The notes: generated by a model not told the origin, from the sequence alone. A stretch of DNA of 64,000 nucleotides from Leeuwenhoekiella sp044542075 (GCF_044542075.1 NZ_JBITTU010000001.1:682001-746000), one strand, 5' to 3'; shown: positions 51,975 to 60,974, numbered from the stretch's first letter. A program made the numbers and translations.

Positions 51975-52719
51975 AAAGGCAAACCCCTTAGTTTCTATAG
52001 TTACTCCTTGCTTTAATTCTCAAAAGTATATTCTCGACACCATTAACTCTGTTCAAAATCAAACGGTAACAGACTGGGAGTTGTTACTCATTAACGATGC
52101 TTCTACAGATCATACAGAGCATATTATAAAAAAGCGCCAGGCACTCGACTCGCGGATAAAGTATTTTAAACATAATCACAATCAAGGACCGGCTTACGCA
52201 CGCAACCTCGGTATAGAAAATGCAAAAGGGAAATACCTTGCTTTTTTAGATGCAGATGATGTGTGGCTCCCTCTATTTTTAGAGTCGTGTATTGCCAGAA
52301 ATGAAGCTTTTGTATTTACTTCTGCATTGCGTGTAGATGAGAATTTAAAACCAATGTTATCCCCATTTATTGTTCCTGAAAAAGTATCATATTCAGATGT
52401 TTTAAAGAGTAATTCAATCATTTGTTCTACAGCCTTTATAGACATAGAAAAACTGGGAAAGCTCTATATGCCGCTCATTAAAAAGCGTCAGGATATGGGA
52501 TTGTGGCTACAGTACCTTAAAAAAACAGAGTATGCTTTTGGTATTAAAAAGCCTTTGGCGATGTATAGAATTAGAGAGAATTCACTTTCGAGGAATAAAA
52601 AAAAATTACTAAAACACCAGTGGGACTTTTATCGAAATGTAGAAAAAATTTCTTTTTTAAAATCGGTTTATTATATGTTGTGTTGGGGGTATTTTGGGTA
52701 TAAAAAGTACAGCTCTTAA
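51952..52719 (+). CDS. Glycosyltransferase family 2
   Basis: 255 residues with the GT-A signature: PLVSIVTPCFNSQKYILDTINSVQNQT near residue 12-38, LLINDASTDHTEHII, and the metal-binding DADD in KYLAFLDADDVWLP (about 93-106). The start overlaps the initiating transferase gene by 23 bases, so the two are coupled and it probably adds an early sugar to the lipid-linked unit. Donor and linkage are unknown. It ends one base before the convergent CapK-like gene. Confidence 0.93.
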   Translation: MATIRPIKKANPLVSIVTPCFNSQKYILDTINSVQNQTVTDWELLLINDASTDHTEHIIKKRQALDSRIKYFKHNHNQGPAYARNLGIENAKGKYLAFLDADDVWLPLFLESCIARNEAFVFTSALRVDENLKPMLSPFIVPEKVSYSDVLKSNSIICSTAFIDIEKLGKLYMPLIKKRQDMGLWLQYLKKTEYAFGIKKPLAMYRIRENSLSRNKKKLLKHQWDFYRNVEKISFLKSVYYMLCWGYFGYKKYSS

Positions 52720-52720
52720 T

Positions 52721-54022
52721 TTAAAAATCTCGTTTAAACTGTCTCAACTTGCCACGTTTGCTTCGGTCTAAAAAGAGTTGTTTAACAATATCAAATTCAA
52801 TTTCCTGATTTAAATAAGCCTTAAGCGCCTTTTCAATTTTAGCAAGTTGAACTTCATTTAAAGCTATATCTGCGACATAGTTTATGGTAAACTTATGAGG
52901 CTCATTTTGGTTTATAATAAACTCTTTTACGTTGCCACTATCTTCAATTACTGCTTTAGTAACGTAATAAAAAGCCAGAGCAGGAACTCTTTTTCCGCTA
53001 GGTAAAATGGCAAAATCTCCTATTCTTCCGTCAAGATTTGTTAGAACGGTGTTGTTGTGTTCATCTAAATTAATGACTCCCAAGTCTCCAATCTGATATC
53101 GAATAAATGGATGGGCCTTGTTAAACAGGGAAGTGATCACAATTTTACCGCTCGTACCATTAGGAACAGGTTTATTTAAGTCGTCTAAAATCTCAACATA
53201 GAGCAATGCTGTATCAATTTTTAAAGAGTTTTCTGCACTCCCAAATGCAATGACTCCGGTTTCTGACGATCCATATTCATTTAATACAGGAATGCCCAAC
53301 TGTTGTTCGAGAAGTAATTTGTCATCTTTGAGAAGGACTTCTGCAGTTACAATACAATGTGTTAAACTGGGACAAATTTGTTTTAAAACGAGATTTTTAG
53401 AACGTAAATAGTGCGCAAATAACACTAAAGTGCTGGTGTAGCCATTTAAATGTCCAAATTCTACACGCTTAAACCGATTGATAAATTTTTCAAAATTTTG
53501 ATCTGAAGCGTCAAATATTGAAAAACGATATCTGTTACTTAGAACATCTTTTAAACGCTCTTTATAATAGACCATTCCGCTTTGCGGAATACCATAAAAC
53601 CGAGCCTCATAGGAAGTGCTGAGATTAACTCCTGCTTGTAAATAAAGAGCTTGTATTGAAGCCCAGGTGAGTGCGTGACAGTATTTGTCTTTTGCAAAAA
53701 TAAAAGGATTTCCTGAAGATCCTGAGGTCTTATGTACGTGAGAATTTCTTCTAGAAAAATCGTTAGATAACCGCTCTTTTAGAGGTTTTTGTAAATCTGT
53801 TTTGGTTAAAACAGGTAGTGATTCCCAGTTTGTGAAGTTTCCGGCTGCGTGGGTTTTATAAAAGGAGTTATGCTTTAGATGAAATTCTAAAATTTCAGAT
53901 CTTCTTTTTATACTGTACTGTGCACTATCTGTAGAAACTTCACGTTTTAAAGCCTCAAGTTTTTTTTTCGCGGAAGCGATATTAAAACCATTAAAACGTA
54001 AACTGAGGTTTGTTAAATTCAC
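52721..54022 (-). CDS. CapK-like adenylate-forming enzyme (phenylacetate-CoA ligase-like)
   Basis: 433 residues, GTG start. It belongs to the ANL superfamily subgroup related to phenylacetate-CoA ligase and the capsule protein CapK. VHKTSGSSGNPFIFAKDK (about 95-112) is the P-loop, LNEYGSSETGVIAFG (about 248-262) the adenine-binding motif, FIRYQIGDLGVI the Asp motif and LDGRIGDFAILPSGKRV the hinge region. It could activate an acyl or aryl acid to modify the surface glycan, but the substrate is unknown. It is convergent with the GT2 gene (one base apart) and divergent from purD, so it closes the polysaccharide locus on the right. Confidence 0.87.
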   Translation of the reverse strand: MNLTNLSLRFNGFNIASAKKKLEALKREVSTDSAQYSIKRRSEILEFHLKHNSFYKTHAAGNFTNWESLPVLTKTDLQKPLKERLSNDFSRRNSHVHKTSGSSGNPFIFAKDKYCHALTWASIQALYLQAGVNLSTSYEARFYGIPQSGMVYYKERLKDVLSNRYRFSIFDASDQNFEKFINRFKRVEFGHLNGYTSTLVLFAHYLRSKNLVLKQICPSLTHCIVTAEVLLKDDKLLLEQQLGIPVLNEYGSSETGVIAFGSAENSLKIDTALLYVEILDDLNKPVPNGTSGKIVITSLFNKAHPFIRYQIGDLGVINLDEHNNTVLTNLDGRIGDFAILPSGKRVPALAFYYVTKAVIEDSGNVKEFIINQNEPHKFTINYVADIALNEVQLAKIEKALKAYLNQEIEFDIVKQLFLDRSKRGKLRQFKRDF

Positions 54023-54056
54023 AAGGCTAAAATTAGTAGGTCAATTTACAAACATT

Positions 54057-54064
54057 TATTTTTG
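54057..54064 (+). promoter_or_regulatory. Predicted -7 promoter element of purD (TATTTTTG)
   Basis: Exact TAnnTTTG match 28 bases before the purD ATG. Confidence 0.5.
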
Positions 54065-54092
54065 ACGCTTAATCTAATTACAAGTAACTACG

Positions 54093-55364
54093 ATGAATAT
54101 TCTAATTCTAGGTTCTGGTGGTCGTGAACATACCTTCGCCTATAAAATTGCTCAAAGTCCTAAGTGTGAACGCTTATTTGTAGCTCCAGGAAATGCAGGA
54201 ACTGCGAAGCTGGCGACAAATGTTGACCTTAATGTAAATGATTTTGAAGCTGTTAAAAAACTTGTTTTAGCAGAACAGATAGAAATGGTTGTCGTGGGAC
54301 CAGAAGATCCGCTTGTAAATGGGGTTTATGACTTTTTTAAAAATGACAAAGCATTAGAAAAAATTGCTGTCATAGGTCCTTCAAAACGAGGTGCTTTACT
54401 AGAAGGAAGTAAAGAACGCGCTAAAGAATTTATGGCAATGTATAATATTCCTACAGCTGCTTATAAAAGTTTTACGGTTGAAAGTCTTGATGCCGGGAAA
54501 TCATTTTTAGAAGAATTGAAGCCACCCTATGTGTTAAAAGCAGATGGTCTGGCTGCGGGAAAAGGTGTCGTAATTCTGCATGATTTAGAAGAAGCAAAAA
54601 CCGAATTAGAAGATATGCTTACTAATAAAAAATTTGGTGCAGCAAGTGAAACGGTAGTTATTGAAGAATTTCTTGACGGGATAGAGCTGAGTGTTTTTGT
54701 ACTTACAGATGGTAAAAATTACATCACTTTACCTACTGCAAAAGACTACAAACGCATAGGTGAAGGTGACAAAGGGTTAAATACAGGAGGAATGGGCGCT
54801 GTCTCTCCGGTGCCATTTGCAGATGCAGCCCTAATGGAGAAGATAGAAAATCGTATCGTTAAACCTACGGTTGCAGGTTTAGCTACAGAAGATATAGAGT
54901 ACAAAGGATTCATTTTTATAGGTTTAATTAAAGTAGGTGATGAGCCTAAAGTGATTGAGTATAACGTGCGTATGGGCGACCCTGAAACAGAGGTTGTTTT
55001 GCCACGAATAAAAAATGATCTGGTTACAATGTTTGAAAAAGTAGCAGCTCAGAAACTAGACGAGGTTAAACTTGATCTAGACCCCAGATTTGCTGCAACT
55101 GTTATGCTTGTTAGTGGTGGTTATCCCGAAGCGTATGAAAAAGGTATGAAATTAACAGGTTCTGAAACCATAGAAAACGCCCTTGTTTTTCATGCAGGTA
55201 CAGCACTAAAAGATGGTGAAATCATTACCGCAGGAGGTCGTGTTATGGCAATAACTTCGCTTCATGAGGATTTTAGAAAAGCCTTAGATAATTCTTATGA
55301 GAATATAAAGAAAATCTCATTTGATAAAATGAATTACAGAACAGATATAGGCTTTGATTTATAG
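54093..55364 (+). CDS. purD: Phosphoribosylamine-glycine ligase
   Basis: 423 residues. It joins phosphoribosylamine and glycine with ATP in the second step of purine synthesis. Signatures: MNILILGSGGREHTFAYKI at the N-terminus, VVGPEDPLVNGVYDFF, KADGLAAGKGVVI (about 149-161) of the ATP-grasp fold, GLNTGGMGAVSP (about 228-239), and NVRMGDPETEVVLPR with the metal-binding residues. AVMLVSGGYPEAYEKG is in the C-terminal domain. No other pur gene is adjacent. It is preceded by a predicted -7 element and ends at a strong terminator. Confidence 0.97.
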   Translation: MNILILGSGGREHTFAYKIAQSPKCERLFVAPGNAGTAKLATNVDLNVNDFEAVKKLVLAEQIEMVVVGPEDPLVNGVYDFFKNDKALEKIAVIGPSKRGALLEGSKERAKEFMAMYNIPTAAYKSFTVESLDAGKSFLEELKPPYVLKADGLAAGKGVVILHDLEEAKTELEDMLTNKKFGAASETVVIEEFLDGIELSVFVLTDGKNYITLPTAKDYKRIGEGDKGLNTGGMGAVSPVPFADAALMEKIENRIVKPTVAGLATEDIEYKGFIFIGLIKVGDEPKVIEYNVRMGDPETEVVLPRIKNDLVTMFEKVAAQKLDEVKLDLDPRFAATVMLVSGGYPEAYEKGMKLTGSETIENALVFHAGTALKDGEIITAGGRVMAITSLHEDFRKALDNSYENIKKISFDKMNYRTDIGFDL

Positions 55365-55370
55365 TATAAC

Positions 55371-55405
55371 AAACAAAAAGCCTGCTATGAGCAGGCTTTT
55401 TGTTT
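55371..55405. terminator. Bidirectional rho-independent terminator
   Basis: AAACAAAAAGCCTGCT / AGCAGGCTTTTTGTTT with a 3-base loop, between convergent purD and the small membrane protein gene. Confidence 0.9.
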
Positions 55406-55425
55406 AATCTATAATTAAAAGGAGC

Positions 55426-55641
55426 TTATTTATTTAGATTGTGATGCTCGTCTTTATCAAACTTCTTTAGTTGTAGTGTCCAGTAAGTAAACGCTGCTGC
55501 TGCAATTAGAATAAATACAATGTTAAGTAAATTTGCAGCAATCCAGCTGCTATCTTGTAACTCACGTATTGCATCTAACGGCGCTAAAGCAACATTCACA
55601 AAAAAATCTTGAATACCGTAAAATAAATCTTTCAATTCCAT
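55426..55641 (-). CDS. Small membrane protein, 71 aa (probably DUF6341 type)
   Basis: 71 residues with one strong membrane helix (about 32-56, WIAANLLNIVFILIAAAAFTYWTLQL), an amphipathic N-terminal part (MELKDLFYGIQDFFVNVALAPLD) and a polar tail (KKFDKDEHHNLNK). Short proteins of this kind beside purD in Flavobacteriaceae are often mislabelled 'uracil phosphoribosyltransferase'; there is no phosphoribosyltransferase motif here. I think it is the DUF6341 family, from memory. Function is unknown. A TATTTTTG element about 60 bases upstream on the minus strand may be its promoter. Confidence 0.75.
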   Translation of the reverse strand: MELKDLFYGIQDFFVNVALAPLDAIRELQDSSWIAANLLNIVFILIAAAAFTYWTLQLKKFDKDEHHNLNK

Positions 55642-55702
55642 AATTGTATACTTTTACATCGTTATTAGCGAAGTCACACGTTCAATATCTTATTGTGCGG
55701 TG

Positions 55703-55710
55703 CAAAAATA
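55703..55710 (-). promoter_or_regulatory. Predicted -7 promoter element (TATTTTTG) of the 71-aa membrane protein gene
   Basis: Exact TAnnTTTG match on the minus strand, 61 bases upstream of the ATG at 55641, in the divergent region with the next plus-strand gene. Confidence 0.4.
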
Positions 55711-55722
55711 TAAAAAACTAGG

Positions 55723-56655
55723 ATGCTTACAAGCTTTTTTAGCGTTTCAAAACCTATAAATTTTGCAATTATTGTAATTGCCGTGATTCTCTATTTTTCG
55801 AGTTTCTATGCGTTATCAGATTTTAATGAGTTAACTGCCTACTCAATATTAAATCAATTCTTCATTTTATTGGTTTATTTATTTTCTCTGGGAGTTCTCA
55901 ATTTTGTAGTTAAGCGCAATACGCTTACTAGGCGCAACACCTATATTGTTTATCTTTTTGTATGCTTTTCATTTGCTGTACCAGCCACTTTCTTTAATAC
56001 AGATATTATACTTTCGGGAGTATTTGTACTTCTTGCTTTAAGACGTATTATAAGCTTAAAATCATCTAATGATTTTAATAAAAAAATTTTTGATGCGGCA
56101 TTTTGGATTACGATAGCTTCCTTATTTTTCTTTTGGAGCTTTCTGTTTTTAATTGTTCTTTATTTTGCCATTTTGTTTTATGGCCGTCTTGATTATAGAA
56201 ACTGGCTAATACCTTTTACAGGCATTTTTGCAGTATTAATAATTGCGATAACCTATAGCTTATATTCAGACGGGGCTTTAGCGTTTGCTCTAAATTATGT
56301 GCAACTGCCTACATTAGATTTTACAGCATACAGTTCTATAAAACTATTACTACCGGCATCATTTCTTTTAGCACTTTACTTATGGTGTGGAATCTATTAT
56401 GTTTCTCAAATTTCTGATGCGCCACAAAAATTAAAAGCCTCTTATTTTCTAATACTCATAAGTTCTGGGATAGCATTAATAATTATACTTTTTCTGGCGC
56501 CATTGAGAGATGGTAGTGAGTTGTATTTTATCTTTGGCCCATTAGCAATTATTAGCGCAACCTATATTGAAAACCATAAGAGTTTTTGGTTTAAAGAAAT
56601 GCTGCTATGGCTCGCATTACTCATTCCTATATTTTTATTGTTTTGGCACAGTTAA
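55723..56655 (+). CDS. Polytopic membrane protein (probably DUF6427 type)
   Basis: 310 residues, about eight or nine membrane helices. Conserved-looking parts are the N-terminal MLTSFFSVSKPINFAIIVIA, LNFVVKRNTLTRRNTYIVYLFVC (about 59-81), RIISLKSSNDFNKKIFDAAFWI and the loop FYGRLDYRNWLIPFTGIF (about 149-166). I believe this is the DUF6427 family, which occurs next to the small DUF6341-type gene in Flavobacteria; the name is from memory. Function is unknown. The final 49 bases overlap the annotated start of the next gene. Confidence 0.75.
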   Translation: MLTSFFSVSKPINFAIIVIAVILYFSSFYALSDFNELTAYSILNQFFILLVYLFSLGVLNFVVKRNTLTRRNTYIVYLFVCFSFAVPATFFNTDIILSGVFVLLALRRIISLKSSNDFNKKIFDAAFWITIASLFFFWSFLFLIVLYFAILFYGRLDYRNWLIPFTGIFAVLIIAITYSLYSDGALAFALNYVQLPTLDFTAYSSIKLLLPASFLLALYLWCGIYYVSQISDAPQKLKASYFLILISSGIALIIILFLAPLRDGSELYFIFGPLAIISATYIENHKSFWFKEMLLWLALLIPIFLLFWHS

Positions 56656-57287
56656 ATTTAATAAAACTTGAGCATGAGCTCAAAAAGCGTTGGCCTTACC
56701 GGGATATTTGGTTTAGAAAACAAAATGATACTTGGGACAGGTACAGTAATTTTATTTATACGATTCAAGAGTTTGAAGTTCTTTTAGAACGCATTAAAGA
56801 AAGCGTAGAAACCCATAATTTAAATAAAAAGCACTTTTTTTATTATGCAGTTAACCGCTGGTATAATTTCTGGAGCGCCTGTGCTGTAGAGCAATTATTT
56901 ATTGAATTAGATGGTGTAGATGCTGCAAAAAACAAAAAAGACAGGCTTGTAGATTTTAGTATACAGGGCATCAAATTTGATTTAAAGACGTCTAAGTTTC
57001 CAAAGGGTTTTGGTAGAAATTTAGACTATGCAAAATCCCATCAGGAAAGACTTATAAAGTGGCTATATCTTAATCAAAGCACCGGCAGACGCTATCATAT
57101 AGAAAACAGGTTGTTTCTTATTGTTTACAGTACAAACGGGGATCATTATAAGTTAAAAGCCGAAATAAGCTGGCTAAAAACGCATATCGAAGATTATGTT
57201 GCCTCTTTTGATCCTGCTAATTTAAAAAGACCACATATTACCGAAACTAAACCTGCTTACTCAGATATAATCTGGGCTATTCGATGA
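56607..57287 (+). CDS. Candidate restriction endonuclease, PD-(D/E)xK-like, paired with adenine methyltransferase
   Basis: 226 residues from the first ATG. The start is uncertain: the first dozen residues (ARITHSYIFIV) overlap the upstream membrane-protein gene, and a TTG at 56643 would remove most of that overlap. The protein is soluble, basic and rich in aromatic residues (RWPYRDIWFRKQNDTWDRY). The stretch RLVDFSIQGIKFDLKTSKFP contains Asp116, then Asp125-Leu-Lys127 after eight residues, the D-Xn-(D/E)xK pattern of PD-(D/E)xK nucleases. Its stop overlaps the adenine methyltransferase start (ATGA). A restriction enzyme is the simplest reading, but no named family is recognised and activity is unproven. 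Confidence 0.6.
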   Translation: MARITHSYIFIVLAQLNLIKLEHELKKRWPYRDIWFRKQNDTWDRYSNFIYTIQEFEVLLERIKESVETHNLNKKHFFYYAVNRWYNFWSACAVEQLFIELDGVDAAKNKKDRLVDFSIQGIKFDLKTSKFPKGFGRNLDYAKSHQERLIKWLYLNQSTGRRYHIENRLFLIVYSTNGDHYKLKAEISWLKTHIEDYVASFDPANLKRPHITETKPAYSDIIWAIR

Positions 57288-58279
57288 ATTATATAGGCTC
57301 AAAACATAAACTTTCAGACTGGTTACTCACAAATATTAAAGCGGTTTGTGGAGAAGATTTGTCGACTCATACTTTTTGCGATCTCTTTGCCGGGACGGGT
57401 AGTGTGGGAAGAACGTTTAAACCCTTAGTAAATGGGGTTATTGCAAATGATCTTGAATATTACAGTTACATTTTAAACCGAAATTATATAGGCAATAACA
57501 CGGCTTTAAACTCTGAAGAATACATCAACCGCTTAAATACTATAGAACCCGAGAAAGGTTTTATTTTTGAAACCTATAGTGCCTCTGGGGCAGCAGACCG
57601 TCTTTATTTTTCAGCAGAAAACGGTAAAAAAATTGATGCTATTAGAAATCAGATTGAAATCTGGTATGTTCAAAAACAAATTGATGAAGACCTCTATTAT
57701 TTTCTGCTGGCAAGCTTGCTGGAGAGTGCAGATAAAGTCGCAAATACGGCTTCAGTTTACGGGGCATACTTAAAAAAAATTAAAAAATCTGCTCAAAAAA
57801 CGCTGGTTATACAACCGGCAGAATTTCAAATAACTTTAGGAAACCACGCAGTCTATAATCAAAATAGTAATGCGTTTATTAATACTATTGAAGGCGATAT
57901 CCTATATCTAGATCCGCCTTACAATGCGCGACAGTATGGTGCCAATTATCATTTACTAAATACTATTGCAAAAAAAGATACCTTTGTACCTAAAGGAAAA
58001 ACAGGTTTGCGCGCCTATACAAAAAGTGCATTTTGCAGTAAGGTTGAGGTTGCTCAAACATTTGAAAATCTTATTGCATCGGCAAACTTTAAAACGCTGT
58101 TTTTGAGTTACAACAATGAAGGTCTTATGTCTGCAGCAACTGTAAAATCAATTATGCAGCGTTACGGGAACTATGATTTAGTAACTAAAGAATACCAGCG
58201 TTTTAAAGCAGATAAAACAGAAAGCCGAAATCATAAAGCAACCACAACAACCGAATATTTACATATATTAGAAAAATAA
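57284..58279 (+). CDS. D12-class DNA N6-adenine methyltransferase
   Basis: 331 residues. The N-terminal MNYIGSKHKLSDWL (motif X type) and FCDLFAGTGSVG (about 31-42, motif I, SAM binding) lead, and motif IV is ILYLDPPYNARQYG with DPPY at 210-213. Between them is a helical target-recognition region (about 80-190). The D12 class includes Dam and the MTases of type II restriction systems. FKADKTESRNHKATTTTEYLHIL closes the domain. The start overlaps the preceding candidate nuclease gene by 4 bases, which suggests a type II restriction-modification pair; the recognition sequence cannot be read from sequence. Confidence 0.92.
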   Translation: MNYIGSKHKLSDWLLTNIKAVCGEDLSTHTFCDLFAGTGSVGRTFKPLVNGVIANDLEYYSYILNRNYIGNNTALNSEEYINRLNTIEPEKGFIFETYSASGAADRLYFSAENGKKIDAIRNQIEIWYVQKQIDEDLYYFLLASLLESADKVANTASVYGAYLKKIKKSAQKTLVIQPAEFQITLGNHAVYNQNSNAFINTIEGDILYLDPPYNARQYGANYHLLNTIAKKDTFVPKGKTGLRAYTKSAFCSKVEVAQTFENLIASANFKTLFLSYNNEGLMSAATVKSIMQRYGNYDLVTKEYQRFKADKTESRNHKATTTTEYLHILEK

Positions 58280-58286
58280 AAATACC

Positions 58287-58904
58287 ATGATTACACATAC
58301 TGCGAAGCGCATATTTGAGCGTGCTGTTGATGATTATCACATCAAAAATGATGTAGACCAGCCTTTTAAAAATCCGTTTGATACAGAGGTAGATTTTTTA
58401 GAGCATTTATTATATCGTAAAGCCTGGATTGACACTGTGCAGTGGCATTATGAAGACATCATACGCGACCCACAAATAGATCCTGTAGCTGCTTTAAAGC
58501 TTAAGCGTCAAATAGATTCTTCAAATCAGGAGCGTACAGACATGGTTGAATATATTGATAGCTACTTCTTAAAAGAATATAAAGATATTGAACCTAATGA
58601 CAGTGCTACCATAAATACCGAAAGTCCCGCGTGGGCGATAGATCGTTTGTCTATACTTACGCTTAAGATTTATCATATGGAAGAGGAAGCAAATCGCGAA
58701 GATGCTTCAGAAGATCATAAAATAGCATGCCAAAAAAAGCTTGATATTCTATTAGAGCAACGTGTAGATTTATGTGCTGCAATAGATACTCTTATTATAG
58801 ATATTCGCAACGGTGATAAATACATGAAAGTCTACAAGCAGATGAAAATGTATAACGACGATGAGCTGAATCCGGTATTACGTAACCAGAATAAAGCAAT
58901 TTAA
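58287..58904 (+). CDS. DUF4254-family protein
   Basis: 205 residues, soluble and mostly helical: FLEHLLYRKAWIDTVQWHYEDIIRDP (about 33-58), LKLKRQIDSSNQERTDMVEYID and SPAWAIDRLSILTLKIYHMEEEA (about 112-134), then a long helix with LDILLEQRVDLCAAIDTLIIDIRNG. This matches DUF4254, a Bacteroidota family typically next to a GT9 glycosyltransferase, as here (the GT9 gene starts at the next base). Function is unknown; the pairing hints at lipopolysaccharide or surface sugar assembly. It starts 7 bases after the methyltransferase gene. Confidence 0.88.
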   Translation: MITHTAKRIFERAVDDYHIKNDVDQPFKNPFDTEVDFLEHLLYRKAWIDTVQWHYEDIIRDPQIDPVAALKLKRQIDSSNQERTDMVEYIDSYFLKEYKDIEPNDSATINTESPAWAIDRLSILTLKIYHMEEEANREDASEDHKIACQKKLDILLEQRVDLCAAIDTLIIDIRNGDKYMKVYKQMKMYNDDELNPVLRNQNKAI

Positions 58905-59942
58905 GTGGCTACTAAATCGCCACATATATTATGCATCCGCTTTTCGGCGATGGGTGATGTGGCGATGACGGTTCCGGTATTAATAGCTTTGACACGCTCG
59001 TATCCTAACCTGGAAATTACAGTGGTGTCAAAGCCTTTTTTCGCTCCCATTTTTAAGCCTTTAGAACGGGTTCATTTTTTTGATGCAGACGTTAAGAATA
59101 CATATAAAGGAGCTTTAGGCCTTTATAAACTCTATAAAAACCTCAATCCAGAACGATTTACAGCTATTGCAGATTTGCATAATGTCATACGTTCTAACGT
59201 GCTAAAATCTTTTTTTCGCTTCCGCGGAAATTATATAGCTCAGATAGATAAGGGTAGAGCAGCTAAAAAAGCGCTTACCCGCCCATCAAATAAAAATTTT
59301 CAGCCACTTGAAACAACGCATGAGCGGTATGCTTCTGTTTTTAAAAAAATAGGTTATCCGGTTAAGCTAGATGGTTCTGAACATTTACCAAAACAAAATT
59401 TGAATACTGAAATACGCGATTTACTAGGCAACGAGCCTCAGAAATGGTTGGGTATTGCACCATTTGCAGCGCATGATGGTAAAAAATATCCCTTAGAACT
59501 ACTTGATGAGGTTTTGTCTGAATTGAGCACAAAGCCCTATAAAATCATTCTTTTTGGCGGTGGAAAAGAAGAAGAACAGCTTCTAAATTCATTTGCCTCT
59601 AAATATGAAAACCACGTAAGTATAGCCGGCCGTTTTTCTTTTGCTGAAGAATTGGCGCTAATCTCTCATTTAGATGCAATGCTTGCGATGGATAGTGGTA
59701 ATGGGCATTTAGCAGCACTCTTTGGCGTTCCTACGCTTACAATCTGGGGGGTGACACATCCTTATTTAGGTTTTGCACCATTTAAACAACCTGAAGAAAA
59801 TCAATTACTCGCAGATCGAGAACAATTTCCTGCAATACCCACTTCGGTGTATGGTAATAAAGTTCCTCAGGGATACGATAAAGCTATGCACAGCATTTTA
59901 CCAGGTGCCGTTTTAGAACGCATTTATAAACTTTTAGACTAA
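58905..59942 (+). CDS. Glycosyltransferase family 9 (heptosyltransferase-like)
   Basis: 345 residues, GTG start directly after the DUF4254 stop codon. ILCIRFSAMGDVAMTVPVLIAL (about 9-30) is the GT9 acceptor-side motif, FTAIADLHNVIRSNVL follows, and in the C-terminal nucleotide-binding half IAGRFSFAEELALISHLDAMLAMDSGNGHLAALFGVPTLTIWG (about 232-274) is the GT9 signature as in WaaF/WaaC. Heptosyltransferases add ADP-heptose to the lipopolysaccharide inner core; here the donor is uncertain because Bacteroidota cores vary. Cytoplasmic, membrane-peripheral. Confidence 0.93.
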   Translation: MATKSPHILCIRFSAMGDVAMTVPVLIALTRSYPNLEITVVSKPFFAPIFKPLERVHFFDADVKNTYKGALGLYKLYKNLNPERFTAIADLHNVIRSNVLKSFFRFRGNYIAQIDKGRAAKKALTRPSNKNFQPLETTHERYASVFKKIGYPVKLDGSEHLPKQNLNTEIRDLLGNEPQKWLGIAPFAAHDGKKYPLELLDEVLSELSTKPYKIILFGGGKEEEQLLNSFASKYENHVSIAGRFSFAEELALISHLDAMLAMDSGNGHLAALFGVPTLTIWGVTHPYLGFAPFKQPEENQLLADREQFPAIPTSVYGNKVPQGYDKAMHSILPGAVLERIYKLLD

Positions 59943-59948
59943 AATCTT

Positions 59949-60893
59949 ATGAAAAAAACGCTAAAGCAATTGCTTTCTATTGAGCACCCTATCATTATTG
60001 CTCCTATGTTTTTAGTCTCTAATGTTGCGATGGTCAAAGCCGCGATGCAAGCGGGTACAGCGGGCTGTATACCGGCATTAAATTACCGCACCCTACCCGA
60101 ATTACGAGAAGCAATTACACAACTAAAAACTTCAAAAACAGAAAATGGCGCTTTTGGCTTTAATCTTATCGTAAACAAATCAAATTTGAAATTTCCAGAT
60201 CAATTAGCAGTTTGCTGTGAGATGGGAGTTGATTTTATAATAACTTCTTTAGGTAATCCCAAACAGGTTATAGAAGAATCCCACAAAAAAGGAATTCTCG
60301 TTTTTTGTGATGTGGTAAATCTTGAACAGGCCTTAAAAGTTGAAGGGCTAGGTTGTGACGCAGTAATTGCGGTAAATAATGAAGCTGGTGGCCATAGAGG
60401 AAGCATTTCACCTAAAGAATTAATAGAAGAGTTAGATGCTGTATTAAAAATACCTGTAATTTCTGCAGGAGGAGTAGGTAACAAAGCAGAGCTCGATGAG
60501 AAAATGAGTTATGGTGCAGTAGGAGTAAGTATTGGTAGCCCATTTATAGCTTCTGAAGAGGCCGGGGTTTCTAATGAATATAAAGAGGCCTGTGTAACGT
60601 ATGGTGAGAAAGATATAGTTGTCACTCAAAAAATAAGCGGAACGCCGTGTACGGTTATTAATACGCCTTACGTGCAGGAAATAGGCACTGAGCAATCGTG
60701 GATTGAGAGTCTATTCAATAAAAATAAATGGCTTAAAAAATATGTAAAAATGTTACGCTTCTTAAAAGGAACTAATATGGTTACAAAGGCTGCAGCAGGC
60801 GCGACTTATAAAACTGTTTGGGTTGCTGGCCCAACCATAGAGCATACAAAAGCGATTGAACCGTTAAAGAAGATTATTGAGCGGTTTATCTAA
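59949..60893 (+). CDS. Nitronate monooxygenase-like flavin enzyme
   Basis: 314 residues, FMN-binding TIM barrel of the NPD/2-nitropropane dioxygenase family. IEHPIIIAPMFLVSNVAMVKAAMQAGTAGCIPALN near the N-terminus, FIITSLGNPKQVIEES (about 95-110), AVIAVNNEAGGHRGS (about 138-152) with the His of the active site, and IPVISAGGVGNKAELDEKMSYGAVGVSIGSPFIAS (about 170-204) for FMN phosphate binding. The substrate could be nitronates or another oxidisable compound; some relatives are enoyl-ACP reductases (FabK), so that alternative remains. It starts 6 bases after the GT9 gene and ends at a terminator. Confidence 0.88.
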   Translation: MKKTLKQLLSIEHPIIIAPMFLVSNVAMVKAAMQAGTAGCIPALNYRTLPELREAITQLKTSKTENGAFGFNLIVNKSNLKFPDQLAVCCEMGVDFIITSLGNPKQVIEESHKKGILVFCDVVNLEQALKVEGLGCDAVIAVNNEAGGHRGSISPKELIEELDAVLKIPVISAGGVGNKAELDEKMSYGAVGVSIGSPFIASEEAGVSNEYKEACVTYGEKDIVVTQKISGTPCTVINTPYVQEIGTEQSWIESLFNKNKWLKKYVKMLRFLKGTNMVTKAAAGATYKTVWVAGPTIEHTKAIEPLKKIIERFI

Positions 60894-60916
60894 CGAGAAT
60901 TAAAAATACCGGCATG

Positions 60917-60955
60917 AAAAAAGCACCTCAGATCTTAATCTGAGGTGCTTTTTTT
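60917..60955. terminator. Bidirectional rho-independent terminator
   Basis: AAAAAAGCACCTCAGAT / ATCTGAGGTGCTTTTTTT with a 4-base loop, between the convergent nitronate monooxygenase-like and ferredoxin reductase-like genes. Confidence 0.92.
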
Positions 60956-60974
60956 AGGAGAATAATTTTAATCT

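Noticed and set aside
55426..55641. Uracil phosphoribosyltransferase label for the 71-aa gene
   Set aside because: The protein is one membrane helix with polar ends and lacks any PRPP-binding motif; the label is a propagated annotation error.
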